Shown: positions 46,183-54,830, numbered from the stretch's first letter. The stretch is DNA of 64,000 nucleotides from Roseiarcus sp963783175 (GCA_963783175.1 CAWANG010000016.1:152173-216172); one strand, 5' to 3'. Notes: generated by a model not told the origin, from the sequence alone. Translations and numbers: made by a program.

Positions 46183-46929
46183 ATGCGATTGAAGGGCAAG
46201 GCTGCGCTGGTGACCGGAGCCGGGCAGGGGTTCGGGTTCGGCATCGCCGAAACGTTCGTCCGCGAGGGCGCGCGGGTGGCGTGCCTGGACCTGAAAGGCG
46301 ACGTCGCCGAGGCGGCCGCCAAACGGTTCGGTTCTTCGGCGATGGCGCTCCAGGCGGACGTTTCAAACCGCAACGACGTCGAGCGCGCGGCACGCGAGGC
46401 GATCGCCGCGTTCGGGCGGATCGACATCGTCGTCAACAACGCTGGCACGACGCATAGGAACAAGCCGCTGATGGAGGTGCAGGAGGCGGAGTTCGACCGT
46501 ATTTTCGCCGTCAACGTCAAATCGATCCTGCTCGCCGCCCAGGCCTTCGTTCCGCATATGCGGGCTCATGGCGGCGGCGTCTTCATCAACGTCGGCTCAA
46601 CCGCGGCTCTGCGCCCCCGTCCGGGGCTCACAGTCTACAACGCCTCGAAAGGCGCCGTGCATGTAATGACGAAATCGATGGCGGTCGAGCTAGCGCCCGA
46701 CAACATCCGCGTCTGCGCGCTGGCGCCGGTCGCCGGCGAGACGCCGCTGCTCGCGATGTTCCTGGGCGAGGACACGCCGGAGCGGCGCGCCGCCTTCCGC
46801 GCGACAGTGCCGCTCGGCCGCTTTTCGACGCCCCAGGACATCGGCGCGGCGGCGCTGTTCCTGGCGAGTGAAGAGGCGGGCTTCCTGACTGGAGTGGTGC
46901 TCGAGATCGACGGCGGGCGATGCGTTTGA
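46183..46929 (+). CDS. Short-chain dehydrogenase/reductase (FabG-like)
   Basis: 248 residues, classical SDR. TGAGQGFGFGIA at residues 11-22 binds NAD(P); NNAG at about 86-89; catalytic Ser in GSTAALRP and YNASKGAVHV give the Ser-Tyr-Lys set. LEIDGGRCV at the end is typical. The substrate is unknown; adjacency to a GST suggests a small detoxification pair, but that is only inference. Confidence 0.91.
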   Translation: MRLKGKAALVTGAGQGFGFGIAETFVREGARVACLDLKGDVAEAAAKRFGSSAMALQADVSNRNDVERAAREAIAAFGRIDIVVNNAGTTHRNKPLMEVQEAEFDRIFAVNVKSILLAAQAFVPHMRAHGGGVFINVGSTAALRPRPGLTVYNASKGAVHVMTKSMAVELAPDNIRVCALAPVAGETPLLAMFLGEDTPERRAAFRATVPLGRFSTPQDIGAAALFLASEEAGFLTGVVLEIDGGRCV

Positions 46930-47036
46930 GCCGAGCCGCCGAGCCGCTAGGAACTTTCCATCCGCCGTGTTAGGCAGCCGCGCCATGCAGCGGATGCGAG
47001 TGTTGCGCCGTCCGCCCTTCGATCCACAAAGGACGC

Positions 47037-48533
47037 ATGGCGATGGCGATCGTTGAATCGGACCTTATTCCCGAGGGACTTGCCTTCGACGACGTGCTGC
47101 TGCGCCCCGGTCATAGCGCGGTGATGCCGAGCGCAACGAATATCGGAACGCAGCTCACCCGCACGATCCGTCTCAACCTGCCGATCATCTCGGCGGCGAT
47201 GGACACCGTGACCGAGGCGAGGCTTGCGATCGCGATGGCGGAAGCCGGCGGAATCGGGGTCATCCACCGCAATCTCGAGCCAGCCGATCAGGCAGAGGAA
47301 GTGCGCAAGGTCAAAAGGTTCGAGAGCGGGATGGTCGTCGATCCGATCACCATCTTTCCCGACGCGACCCTGGCCGATGCGCTTGCGCTGATGAAGCGGG
47401 CCTCGATCTCGGGCATCCCCGTCGTTGAGCCCAACGGCGGCAAGCCCGGAAAGCTCGTCGGCATCCTCACCAATCGCGACGTGCGCTTCGCCGACGATCC
47501 TCGCCAGCCGGTGACCGACCTCATGACCCGCAAGGTGGTCACCGTAAGCGAGGGCGTCACCCGGGACGAGGCGCGCCGGCTCCTGCATCTCCACCGGATC
47601 GAGAAGCTCGTCGTCGTCGATGATTCCGGGCGCTGCGTCGGCCTCATCACCGTCAAGGACATCGAAAAGGCGACCGCCCATCCCAACGCCGCCAAGGACG
47701 CCGACGGGCGCCTTAGGGTCGCCGCTGCGACTTCGGTCGGCGACAAGGGGTTCGAGCGCGCCGAGCTCCTGATGGCGGCGGGCGTCGACTGCCTCGTCGT
47801 CGACACCGCCCATGGCCATTCCGAGCAGGTGCTCGCCCAAGTCCGGCGCATCCAGCGGGCGACCAACAAGGTCTCGGTCATCGCCGGCAACGTCGCGACG
47901 CGCGAGGGCGCGAGGGCGCTGATCGACGCCGGCGCCGACGCGATCAAGGTCGGTATCGGGCCGGGCTCGATCTGCACCACCCGGATCGTCGCGGGGGTCG
48001 GCGTGCCGCAGCTGACCGCCATTCTCGAAGCGGCCGAGGCCGCGCGCGGGGCGGGCGTGCCGGTGATCGCCGACGGCGGGGTCAAATATTCGGGCGATCT
48101 CGCCAAGGCGATCGCAGCAGGGGCGGATTGCGTGATGATCGGCTCGCTGCTCGCCGGCACCGACGAGAGCCCGGGAGAGGTGTTCCTCTACCAGGGGCGT
48201 TCGTACAAGAGCTACCGCGGCATGGGCTCGCTCGGCGCGATGGCGCAGGGCTCAGCCGACCGCTACTTCCAGCAGGACGTGAAGGACCAGGTGAAGTTGG
48301 TGCCCGAGGGGGTCGAGGGGCAGGTGCCGTATCGCGGTCCGGTCGCGGCGATCGTGCATCAGCTCGCCGGGGGCCTGCGCGCCGCCATGGGCTATGTCGG
48401 GGCGGAGACGATCCCCGCGTTCCAGCAAAAGGCCCGCTTCATGCGCATCACGAGCGCCGGCTTGCGCGAAAGCCACGTCCACGACGTGGCCATCACCCGC
48501 GAGAGCCCGAACTATCACCCTTCAGGGGTGTGA
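47037..48533 (+). CDS. guaB: Inosine-5'-monophosphate dehydrogenase
   Basis: Rate-limiting IMP to XMP oxidation in guanine nucleotide synthesis. 498 residues: TIM barrel with two CBS domains inserted at about 100-205 (LMKRASISGIPVVE and TVSEGVTRDEARRLLHLH), catalytic loop GPGSICTTRIVAG and the flap YRGMGSLGAM. The C terminus ESPNYHPSGV is the usual end. The last 138 bases have a second, inverted copy about 330 bases downstream. Confidence 0.96.
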   Translation: MAMAIVESDLIPEGLAFDDVLLRPGHSAVMPSATNIGTQLTRTIRLNLPIISAAMDTVTEARLAIAMAEAGGIGVIHRNLEPADQAEEVRKVKRFESGMVVDPITIFPDATLADALALMKRASISGIPVVEPNGGKPGKLVGILTNRDVRFADDPRQPVTDLMTRKVVTVSEGVTRDEARRLLHLHRIEKLVVVDDSGRCVGLITVKDIEKATAHPNAAKDADGRLRVAAATSVGDKGFERAELLMAAGVDCLVVDTAHGHSEQVLAQVRRIQRATNKVSVIAGNVATREGARALIDAGADAIKVGIGPGSICTTRIVAGVGVPQLTAILEAAEAARGAGVPVIADGGVKYSGDLAKAIAAGADCVMIGSLLAGTDESPGEVFLYQGRSYKSYRGMGSLGAMAQGSADRYFQQDVKDQVKLVPEGVEGQVPYRGPVAAIVHQLAGGLRAAMGYVGAETIPAFQQKARFMRITSAGLRESHVHDVAITRESPNYHPSGV

Positions 48534-48537
48534 AAAG

Positions 48538-48621
48538 AAGGGTTTCCAAAGCCCGCGGAAAGGAATGCCAAAGCCGGGGAAGGGAAATCCAAGAAAAGGG
48601 AAGGGAAATCCAAACTTTTTT
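48538..48621. repeat. 21-bp tandem repeat array, four units
   Basis: Four 21-base units (48538, 48559, 48580, 48601), for example AAGGAATGCCAAAGCCGGGG and AAGGGAAATCCAAGAAAAGGG, starting four bases after the guaB stop. The plus frame reads KGFQSPR, KGMPKPG, KGNPRKG, KGNPNFF. Purine-rich on this strand, and its reverse complement shares a TTGGATTT-CTTCCC pattern with the array at 25049. Confidence 0.8.
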
Positions 48622-48864
48622 CTACCGCAAACTAAGATGTTTCAATGGGTTGCATGGGATTCCAAAGCTAATTGCTCCATTCTCGATCTTGTCCCCATAA
48701 TTAGACGAACCGTACGCGTTATATGACGGACCATTCTCTTCATCAGGTGAGCCAGCATAGCATTGTTTTCGATTATCAGAAAGCATTTTCGCGGGTCTCT
48801 CAACCGGCGTCGGTCCCGATGTGTCGTTCAGCCGTCCCCCACCCAGAACGCCGTCCGCCGCCCC
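48622..48864. other. AT-richer spacer between guaB and its inverted tail copy
   Basis: No gene, integrase or transposase recognised, and no clear terminator for guaB. Confidence 0.4.
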
Positions 48865-49002
48865 TCACACCCCCGACGGGTGGTAGTTTGGGCTCTCGCG
48901 GGTGATCGCCACGTCGTGCACGTGGCTTTCGCGCAACCCCGCGCTGGTGATGCGCATGAAGCGCGCCTTTTGCTGGAACGCGGGGATCGTCTCCGCCCCG
49001 AC
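48865..49002 (-). repeat. Inverted second copy of the guaB 3' end
   Basis: On the minus strand this matches 48396-48533 base for base except at ten positions. All ten are third codon positions and all are synonymous, so the 45 encoded residues are identical to the GuaB C terminus. It is arranged tail to tail with guaB and joins an upstream open frame at a PYPGV-GAETIP junction. Confidence 0.93.
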
Positions 49003-49308
49003 GCCGGGGTAGGGCTCGTCCCCCAAGCCCTTGATTCGCGCGACGCGATGCTTCAGCGGCTGCCCGGCCACGGCTCTGATGTCATGGGATTGCCGTGACA
49101 GGAAAGACCGGGCATCGCCGATTTTGTTGATGGTTAGCTTTCGCGCGATGTCCCGCAACTCGAGATGGCGCAATTGGGGCGGCACCTCAACTTCATGCAC
49201 GTATTGGCCGTCCCGGGCGCGAAATCCCGCGCGTATAGGTCCCTCCTCAAGCACAAACGCGGACGCGACCACCCTGCCGCCGGTATCGGATACGACATGA
49301 AGTTTCAT
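48865..49308 (-). CDS. Small MKxHV-type protein running in frame into the guaB tail copy
   Basis: Start at 49308. The first 100 residues (MKLHVVSDTGGRVVASAF, then HEVEVPPQLRHLELRDIA) belong to no family I can name but resemble the protein at 61369-61611 in pattern: MK-HV start, D-x-x-G, a basic middle and a VEVP motif. After residue 101 the frame continues without a break into the GuaB C-terminal sequence. The original C terminus is probably lost or extended by the rearrangement. Preceded by a small beta-rich gene 13 bases upstream. Confidence 0.55.
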   Translation of the reverse strand: MKLHVVSDTGGRVVASAFVLEEGPIRAGFRARDGQYVHEVEVPPQLRHLELRDIARKLTINKIGDARSFLSRQSHDIRAVAGQPLKHRVARIKGLGDEPYPGVGAETIPAFQQKARFMRITSAGLRESHVHDVAITRESPNYHPSGV

Positions 49309-49321
49309 CGATGAGCCCTCT

Positions 49322-49645
49322 TCACAGGGTTGCGTAATAAAACCAATAATACGTTCCATCGTAAGAGATTTGATCGCCCGAGGCGGTCACGGTAATCGTC
49401 AACCCATACTGCAGTTGAAGTGTTGTAGAGTCATACCAAATCCATGTTGAATAGTTGGCGCCGAATTGCGCATAATCCGACTGCATTGGGAGGGGTACCC
49501 AAAAATAACCGGGTGGCGACGGCGGGGTAGCGCCGGAATAGAACGGGGCCGACGGACCAACCCAATAATCTACCGTGACGCCAAGCGAGGGGTCGAGAAT
49601 GGTTATATATAAAGGTGTGCCATCACCGCCCGGAAGGCTTTGCAT
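49322..49645 (-). CDS. Small beta-rich hypothetical protein
   Basis: 107 residues, rich in Tyr, Thr, Ser and Pro (PSPPGYFWVPLP, YYWFYYATL) with alternating hydrophobics that suggest beta strands. No signal peptide and no family recognised. Lower GC than average. It forms a pair with the MKxHV gene downstream; a comparable pair exists at 61.4-61.9 kb. Confidence 0.55.
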   Translation of the reverse strand: MQSLPGGDGTPLYITILDPSLGVTVDYWVGPSAPFYSGATPPSPPGYFWVPLPMQSDYAQFGANYSTWIWYDSTTLQLQYGLTITVTASGDQISYDGTYYWFYYATL

Positions 49646-49875
49646 GGAGGATATCTCTCTACCTTAGTATAAGTCTTTCACAGAATAATAATGGTAAAAT
49701 GCTGACAGGAAAGGTTAGCTGATGTTCTGGGGACGGGCAAGTATGTTTTACCAGGGTCCGGACCTCAGGCGCAACCGTATCACGCAGCGGGTCCGATGAT
49801 AGCGGGTGAGGCGCGTCACGGCGGCGAGGCGAGGATCGTGCTCCACGTTTAGCCGAGGATTTGAGGAGCGCGGAC

Positions 49876-50094
49876 ATGTCGTATCACGAACATCCCAGGA
49901 AGTTGCGGCTCGAAATCGACCGCGAGGCCAATGCGATGATGCTGAACCTTGGCGCCGAGGCGCTTTCGGTTGCTCGCGAAAGGGCGGAAGAAGCGAGCAG
50001 CGACGAAATGGCTAGGGCCTGGATCGGGGTCGCCGCCGCGATCGGCCGCAGGACGGCAAAGCGCCGACCCCTGCTGGCTTACCTGCTCCACTAG
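49876..50094 (+). CDS. Small hypothetical protein
   Basis: 72 residues, start at 49876 with GAGGAG eight bases upstream. Helical and charged (LRLEIDREANAMMLNLGAE, RERAEEASSDEMARAWIG), ending KRRPLLAYLLH. No family recognised, no membrane segment. Stands alone. Confidence 0.6.
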   Translation: MSYHEHPRKLRLEIDREANAMMLNLGAEALSVARERAEEASSDEMARAWIGVAAAIGRRTAKRRPLLAYLLH

Positions 50095-50140
50095 TTGGCG
50101 CAGGTTGCTGGCCGGGTCCTGTCCTGCGGCGGCACCTTGG

Positions 50141-50287
50141 TTACATGTGATTTTCCAGTTGAGTCTTGGCGTCGAGCGGCTTCGCCGGCGGGGCGGTGAT
50201 AACGGGGGCAGGGGGCGGCGGCGCGGCGCAGGCGGCGAGTCCGGCGAGAACGGCGCAGGCGGCGAGGATGCGAAGGCTTTTGGACAT
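50141..50287 (-). CDS. Short lipoprotein, 48 residues
   Basis: MSKSLRILAACAVLAGLAAC is a lipoprotein signal with lipobox LAAC, so lipidation at Cys20. The mature part is only 28 residues, proline-rich (APPPPAPVITAPPAKP) and ends ENHM. CGGAG lies about eleven bases upstream of the ATG. Too short for most gene callers but the signal is textbook. Function unknown. Confidence 0.7.
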   Translation of the reverse strand: MSKSLRILAACAVLAGLAACAAPPPPAPVITAPPAKPLDAKTQLENHM

Positions 50288-50620
50288 CAGCGAGGTCTCC
50301 GGATATCCCCGTGGCGTGGGTCAGGCTGCAATCGGCGGCCGCAGACTCGCAGAAAAGCGCGATTCGCACCACTTCCCTGCCGCCGGCGGAACGATCATTG
50401 TTTCCGGCCCGCTCGTGGTCAGATCCGGGCTTGGCGCCCGATGCGGGTACGTCGCTTTACCGCGGGCCGCATCGCGGAGGTTTCTGCCTTCTGAAAAATC
50501 GGCGGCTTCGCGTCGTTCACGAAAATGTGAGCCGGGCGCTGGCGTCAAAGATAGCCATTTTGTCTTCTGGGTCGTTGAGTGGCGTAACGGTGGAGATTGC
50601 CCGCCATAGGAGGTCGTTTC
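50288..50620. other. Intergenic region
   Basis: No gene, RNA or clear repeat recognised on either strand. It lies between the start of the small lipoprotein and a glycine-rich exported protein, so both promoters should be in it. Confidence 0.4.
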
Positions 50621-51127
50621 ATGTCATTCAGCACGCCGCTTGGTCTATCCGTGGCGACGATCGGGATCGCGACGCTGGGGTTCGCCATCGCCGCTCCAGC
50701 TTGGGCGCAAGAGTACTCCGCTCAAAAACACTATTCGCACACGCATTATGCGCACTATCGCCACTACGCCCATCATGTCGCGAGTTGTCAGATCGTCGTT
50801 CATGCGCAGCCCGCGCCCGTGCCCGTGCAGACCGCGAGTTACGCCTGGGGGCCCGTGGGGGCGGTGGGCAGCGTCGTAGGCGGAACCGGCCAGGCCGTTG
50901 GGGCCGTCTTTTACGGCGCCGGCGGCATAGTGGGCGGGATCGTCGGCGGAGTCCTTGGCGGAGTGTCGGCGCTCTTCGGCGGCCCCGGCTACACGTACGC
51001 CCCGGCTACCGGCTACGGTGGCCCGTTCGCGGCGCCGTTCAATGCGGCCGGCGGAGTCGCCGTAGCGCCCTTCCAGGTGGTCGGCGGCGCTTTCGGCGGG
51101 CCGCCGCCCGCCGGCGCCGCTTACTAA
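50621..51127 (+). CDS. Exported His/Tyr- and Gly-rich protein
   Basis: 168 residues from an ATG with AGGAGG. Signal peptide to about residue 29 (TLGFAIAAPAWA). Then a His/Tyr-rich segment (HYSHTHYAHYRHYAHH) that could bind metal, and a Gly-rich second half (GGIVGGIVGGVLGGVSALFGG) that could pack in or on the membrane. No family name; such proteins are common in Rhizobiales. No operon partner. Confidence 0.75.
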   Translation: MSFSTPLGLSVATIGIATLGFAIAAPAWAQEYSAQKHYSHTHYAHYRHYAHHVASCQIVVHAQPAPVPVQTASYAWGPVGAVGSVVGGTGQAVGAVFYGAGGIVGGIVGGVLGGVSALFGGPGYTYAPATGYGGPFAAPFNAAGGVAVAPFQVVGGAFGGPPPAGAAY

Positions 51128-51258
51128 CACTTCCGGCTGTGCCTATGCGCCGGCAACGGGCGCGCCCAGAGTAGCCCGCGCCGCCTCAACTAGTGGTCAA
51201 AGTGTGTGTGTCACTTGAGTCCCACGGGGGGAAGCCGCGCAGCCGGAATCACATTAGC

Positions 51259-52068
51259 CTAAGGGCCTGTTGCCGGGCTCGAGGTAAAGTGTGCGAAGCG
51301 AGCCGTTGTGTACATCGGTGAGGCGCCGTATTCGCGGACCAGCGCTACGGCGTCGGGACCGGCCGGGAATTGCAGCTGCCCGGACTCATCATTGGCGGCG
51401 CGCCACACAGCCTCCGCCACGTCGGCCTCGGTCGTCACAAGTCCCGGCTGCGCGAACGCCGCGAGTATCGGCTGGGCGAAGGTCGCGTAGGGTTCCGGAA
51501 TGACGTCCTCGAGACGCACGTCGGTGTTTTGCGTGAAGCGTGTCGTGGGGCCATATCCGGGCTCAACCAGCTTGACGCGCACGTTGAAGGCTCGAAGCTC
51601 ATGCTCGAGTGATCCGGTGAATCCTTCGATCGCCATTTTGCTGGCCGTGTAGATCGAGGCCAGGGGCATGGGCGCCAACGTTGTGCTCGACGTCACGTTG
51701 ACGATCACGCCGGACCTGCGCGCGCGGAACTGAGGCACGACGGCCTGGGTCATCGCGATCACGCCGAATGTGTTGGTCTCGAACACCTGGCGCGTCTTGG
51801 ACATGGGCGTCGCTTCGAGCGCTCCGATCAAGCCGATTCCGGCGTTGTTGACCAGCACGTCGATGGGACCGGCCGAGTCGATGGCCGTCGCGATGCTCTC
51901 GGGGCTGGTGACATCCAGAGGCAGCATCCTCAGGCGATCGCTATTCGGCGGAATACCCGACCGCGGCGTCCGCATCGTCGCGATGACTTTCCATCCCTTG
52001 GCCAGGAAATGGCGGGCGGTTTCCAGGCCGTAGCCCGATGAGCAGCCCGTGATCAGTACAGTTTTCAT
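51259..52068 (-). CDS. Short-chain dehydrogenase/reductase
   Basis: 269 residues from MKTVLITGCSSGYGLETARH with AAGGAG upstream. NAD(P) motif TGCSSGYG, NNAG, then VNVTSSTTLAPMP and YTASKMAIEG supply the Ser-Tyr-Lys set. Divergent from the AraC gene, which is the likely regulator. Substrate unknown. Confidence 0.91.
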   Translation of the reverse strand: MKTVLITGCSSGYGLETARHFLAKGWKVIATMRTPRSGIPPNSDRLRMLPLDVTSPESIATAIDSAGPIDVLVNNAGIGLIGALEATPMSKTRQVFETNTFGVIAMTQAVVPQFRARRSGVIVNVTSSTTLAPMPLASIYTASKMAIEGFTGSLEHELRAFNVRVKLVEPGYGPTTRFTQNTDVRLEDVIPEPYATFAQPILAAFAQPGLVTTEADVAEAVWRAANDESGQLQFPAGPDAVALVREYGASPMYTTARFAHFTSSPATGP

Positions 52069-52117
52069 AGCCGTCTCCTTCAAATTTTGATGACGCGACT
52101 TTTACGCGCAGGCCATC

Positions 52118-52140
52118 GGACTATCTACGGTTGTAAGTCC
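52118..52140. promoter_or_regulatory. Weak inverted repeat in the SDR/AraC intergenic region
   Basis: Arms GGACT (52118-52122) and AGTCC (52136-52140). Possible operator for the AraC-family protein; short arms make this tentative. Confidence 0.25.
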
Positions 52141-52166
52141 ATCTTTCGTTGGCTATGGTCCGGAAA

Positions 52167-53066
52167 ATGACCGATCCACTCTCCGAAGTCATCGCGCTGC
52201 TCCGGCCGCGAACCGTATTCGCCAAGGGCATCAGCGGCGCCGGCGTCTGGGGGGTTCGCTACTCCGACTTTGGAGAGCCCAGCTTCTGCGCGGTGCTGGA
52301 GGGCAGCTGTCGCCTCCATGTCGATGGCCAGGCGCCCATAACGCTGGAGGCTGGCGACTTCGTGCTCCTGCCGGCCACGCCCGGCTTCGTCATGTCGGGC
52401 TTCGAGCCGGTGACGCCCGAGGTCATCGACCCCAAGGCGGCGCCCCCGGTCGATGAGGTTCGCCACGGAAGGCCCGATGGCGATCCTGATGTGCGGCTGC
52501 TCGGCGGTTACTTCGTCTTCGACTCGCCCGACGCCGAACTTCTGGTGTCGCTGCTGCCGGCGTTGGTGCACATGCGCGGCGCCGACCGGCTCACGACGCT
52601 GACGCGGCTCTTGGGCGAAGAAGCCCGCGAACGCAGGCCGGGCCGCGATCTCGTGCTCTCGCGGCTTGTCGAAGTGCTGCTGATCGAAGCGCTGCGGACG
52701 CTGCAGGGCGATGACACGCCACCGGGCCTGCTGCGCGGTCTGGCGGATACGCGCGTGTCGGCCGCGATACGACGGATGCATGGCGATCCCGCCCGTTCCT
52801 GGACGGTGGTCGAACTGGCGCGGGAAGCCGCGCTCTCGCGCTCGGCCTTCTTTGACCGCTTCATGCGCATCGTCGGCGTACCGCCGATGGAATACCTCCT
52901 CGCCTGGCGGATGGCCGTCGCGAAAGACTTGTTACGCCGCCACGACGTGACGCTTTCGGAGGTCGCCGAACGGGTCGGGTACAGTTCGGCGAGCACCTTC
53001 AGCACCGCGTTCAGCCGATATGTGGGCCAAGCACCCGGTGGTTACGCGCGAGCGCTTGCCAGCTAG
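52167..53066 (+). CDS. AraC-family regulator with N-terminal cupin
   Basis: 299 residues from MTDPLSEVIALLRP. An N-terminal cupin-6-type domain (about 10-190: FCAVLEGSCRLHVDG, LEAGDFVLLPA) and a C-terminal double helix-turn-helix (about 200-295: WTVVELAREAALSRSAFFDRF and VTLSEVAERVGYSSASTFSTAFSR). Regulators of this architecture usually sit next to an SDR or aldo-keto reductase target, as here, divergent from the SDR. Confidence 0.92.
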   Translation: MTDPLSEVIALLRPRTVFAKGISGAGVWGVRYSDFGEPSFCAVLEGSCRLHVDGQAPITLEAGDFVLLPATPGFVMSGFEPVTPEVIDPKAAPPVDEVRHGRPDGDPDVRLLGGYFVFDSPDAELLVSLLPALVHMRGADRLTTLTRLLGEEARERRPGRDLVLSRLVEVLLIEALRTLQGDDTPPGLLRGLADTRVSAAIRRMHGDPARSWTVVELAREAALSRSAFFDRFMRIVGVPPMEYLLAWRMAVAKDLLRRHDVTLSEVAERVGYSSASTFSTAFSRYVGQAPGGYARALAS

Positions 53067-53231
53067 GGGCGGCGGAATGTCCGCAGCCCACCCTTCGATC
53101 GACCTTGAAAGGCGGCAAAGGGTCTCGATTCCGAAGTCCGTCCAGTAGCGGCTACATGCGCCTTTCGTTCCGACCTCGCCATCGCGCGCCGGTTGGCGGC
53201 CGCGGCGCCGGGGGCGGGCGCAAATCCTTCC

Positions 53232-53750
53232 TCAGCGGCCGGGTGAGTACGACCATCGCCGCGCATGGCGGCCGGGCCTCCCTCTGGCCTTTGGCGGCTG
53301 ATAGGCCATCCGGCAATGGCCGGCGCAGTAGGAGCGGCCCTTCGCGCGATTGAGCCCGCAATAAGCGAAATCCCCGCTCATCGGATCGCCGAGCGGCCAT
53401 CGGCAGGCGGATTCGTGGATGTCCTCGAACCCTACCCGGCGCATCTCCTGAACCTCGGCCTCGGCAAAAGCCCAAGCCGCCTTCCTGTCCGGCGCGCGCG
53501 AGAGGGAGGAGGCCAAGCTTTGCTCGCCGCGCGCAGGCCTGCGTCCATGCTTGCCCGCTTGCAGCCCGTCGAACGTTGCGGCGCGCCCATCGCCGTTGAG
53601 CCTGATCCCGATTCGATTGGCCTTGCCGATCACCGCGTTGCGGGACGCTGCGCCGAGCGTCGCCGCGATGACGCTTGCGCTTCTTCCCGCGAGCGCCAGA
53701 TTTTTGAGGACCTCGATCGCCTCCGCCGTCCACAGCATTTTGCGCTCCAT
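53232..53750 (-). CDS. GcrA-family cell-cycle regulator
   Basis: 172 residues from the ATG at 53750 with GGAGGG upstream. MLWTAEAIEVLKNLALAGRS and SRNAVIGKANRIGIRL form the N-terminal DNA-binding part; the C-terminal zinc-like pattern CRWPLGDP, FAYCGLNRAKGRSYCAGHC is also GcrA-like. GcrA acts with sigma-70 at methylated GANTC promoters in alphaproteobacteria. The linker is longer and more basic than I expect of the main GcrA, so it may be a paralogue. Confidence 0.85.
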   Translation of the reverse strand: MERKMLWTAEAIEVLKNLALAGRSASVIAATLGAASRNAVIGKANRIGIRLNGDGRAATFDGLQAGKHGRRPARGEQSLASSLSRAPDRKAAWAFAEAEVQEMRRVGFEDIHESACRWPLGDPMSGDFAYCGLNRAKGRSYCAGHCRMAYQPPKARGRPGRHARRWSYSPGR

Positions 53751-54001
53751 TGGCTCGCCCTCCCGGCTTGGAGGGATCAGTCCTGGCAACCGCTATTCTC
53801 TTCGTGGGAGGCCGCTCGGACTTCGCAACGGTCAAGGCGCGGCTTCATACGGTAAATATCTATTAACTTCATTGTGTTACGTGTAAATGTTGTCGACGCA
53901 ATCGCGTATTTCGAACAGTCCAACCCAGGTCGCATATACGGTATGTTTGCCACGGGGCGCGAATGCGGGTAGCACGCGTTCCGAACCGATGGGAGACGGG
54001 C

Positions 54002-54691
54002 ATGCTCGGCGTCAGTCCGGAACAGGCGAAGTCCGCGAGAACGCCTCCCTACACGTCCTATCGGACCTTCAAGACGTTCATCCAGGATCTGAGCGAGGAG
54101 GGCGTTCCCTCACGCATCGACCGAAGCGTTTTGACGCACTTCTCAGGCGTGGTCGGCACCCAGCTGATGCATGCGCTTCGGTTCCTCGGTCTCATCGGAG
54201 ACGATGGACGCCCGACACAGCGTTTGACCGAACTCGTGACCGCCCACGGCGCAGGGAATTGGCCCGGGAAGCTCTTGGAACTCCTTCGGCAGGAATACGC
54301 GCCCATGTTCGCGATCGAGCTCGAAACCGCGACCCCATCCCATTTCAACGGGGCGTTCCGGAAGGCCTTCCCGGCTGCGGACGCGGTCGTTCAGAAGTGC
54401 GTGACGTTCTTTCTTTATGCCGCGAACGACGCAGGCGTGAAAATAAGCGCCCGCGTGCTCAAGGGTCGAAAGCCCCGGTCCCTGACGCCGCGCAAGAAAC
54501 CGTCGTCCGGACAGGCGAAGACAGCGGACGCCGGAGCGGGAACGTCACCGTCTCAACCGGTCACGTCTCGGATCGAGGACAAGAAACCATCGGAAATCCT
54601 TCTCATGCACCTCGACCCCAATGAGATGGACGATGAACAGCAGGCTGCCGTCTGGACGATGCTGAAGTACTTCAAGGCGAAAGGATTATGA
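54002..54691 (+). CDS. DUF5343-type protein
   Basis: 229 residues from MLGVSPEQAKSARTPPYTSY. YRTFKTFIQDLSEEGVPSRID and GLIGDDGRPTQRLTELV are characteristic of DUF5343, found in many bacteria without an assigned role. The C-terminal third is basic and low-complexity. Codon use is slightly less GC-rich than its neighbours. It stands alone. Confidence 0.7.
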   Translation: MLGVSPEQAKSARTPPYTSYRTFKTFIQDLSEEGVPSRIDRSVLTHFSGVVGTQLMHALRFLGLIGDDGRPTQRLTELVTAHGAGNWPGKLLELLRQEYAPMFAIELETATPSHFNGAFRKAFPAADAVVQKCVTFFLYAANDAGVKISARVLKGRKPRSLTPRKKPSSGQAKTADAGAGTSPSQPVTSRIEDKKPSEILLMHLDPNEMDDEQQAAVWTMLKYFKAKGL

Positions 54692-54731
54692 GCTGCGCCC
54701 GCGAGACGTCTTCGTCGCGACCGCCGCAGGC

Positions 54732-54830
54732 TCAGCAGCAGCGCATGCCCCTCGTTCCGCCGTCGCCGTAACGGGCGGCCTGGCGTTCGCGGAAGAATTC
54801 CTTGTAGGTCATGGGCGCCTGCCCGGGATG
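54732..54830 (-). pseudogene. YbdD/YjiX (DUF466) C-terminal remnant
   Basis: The minus strand encodes HPGQAPMTYKEFFRERQAAR, then YGDGGTRGMRCC and a stop, which is the conserved C terminus of the YbdD/YjiX small proteins that accompany CstA-type peptide/pyruvate carriers. Upstream of the His the similarity ends in all frames, and the start of the quinone reductase gene lies 60 bases on. So only the last 32 codons survive. No cstA is in the window. Confidence 0.75.

Noticed and set aside
48396..49002. attL/attR pair of an integrated element at guaB
   Set aside because: The copies are inverted, only a few hundred bases apart, and no integrase or cargo lies between them.
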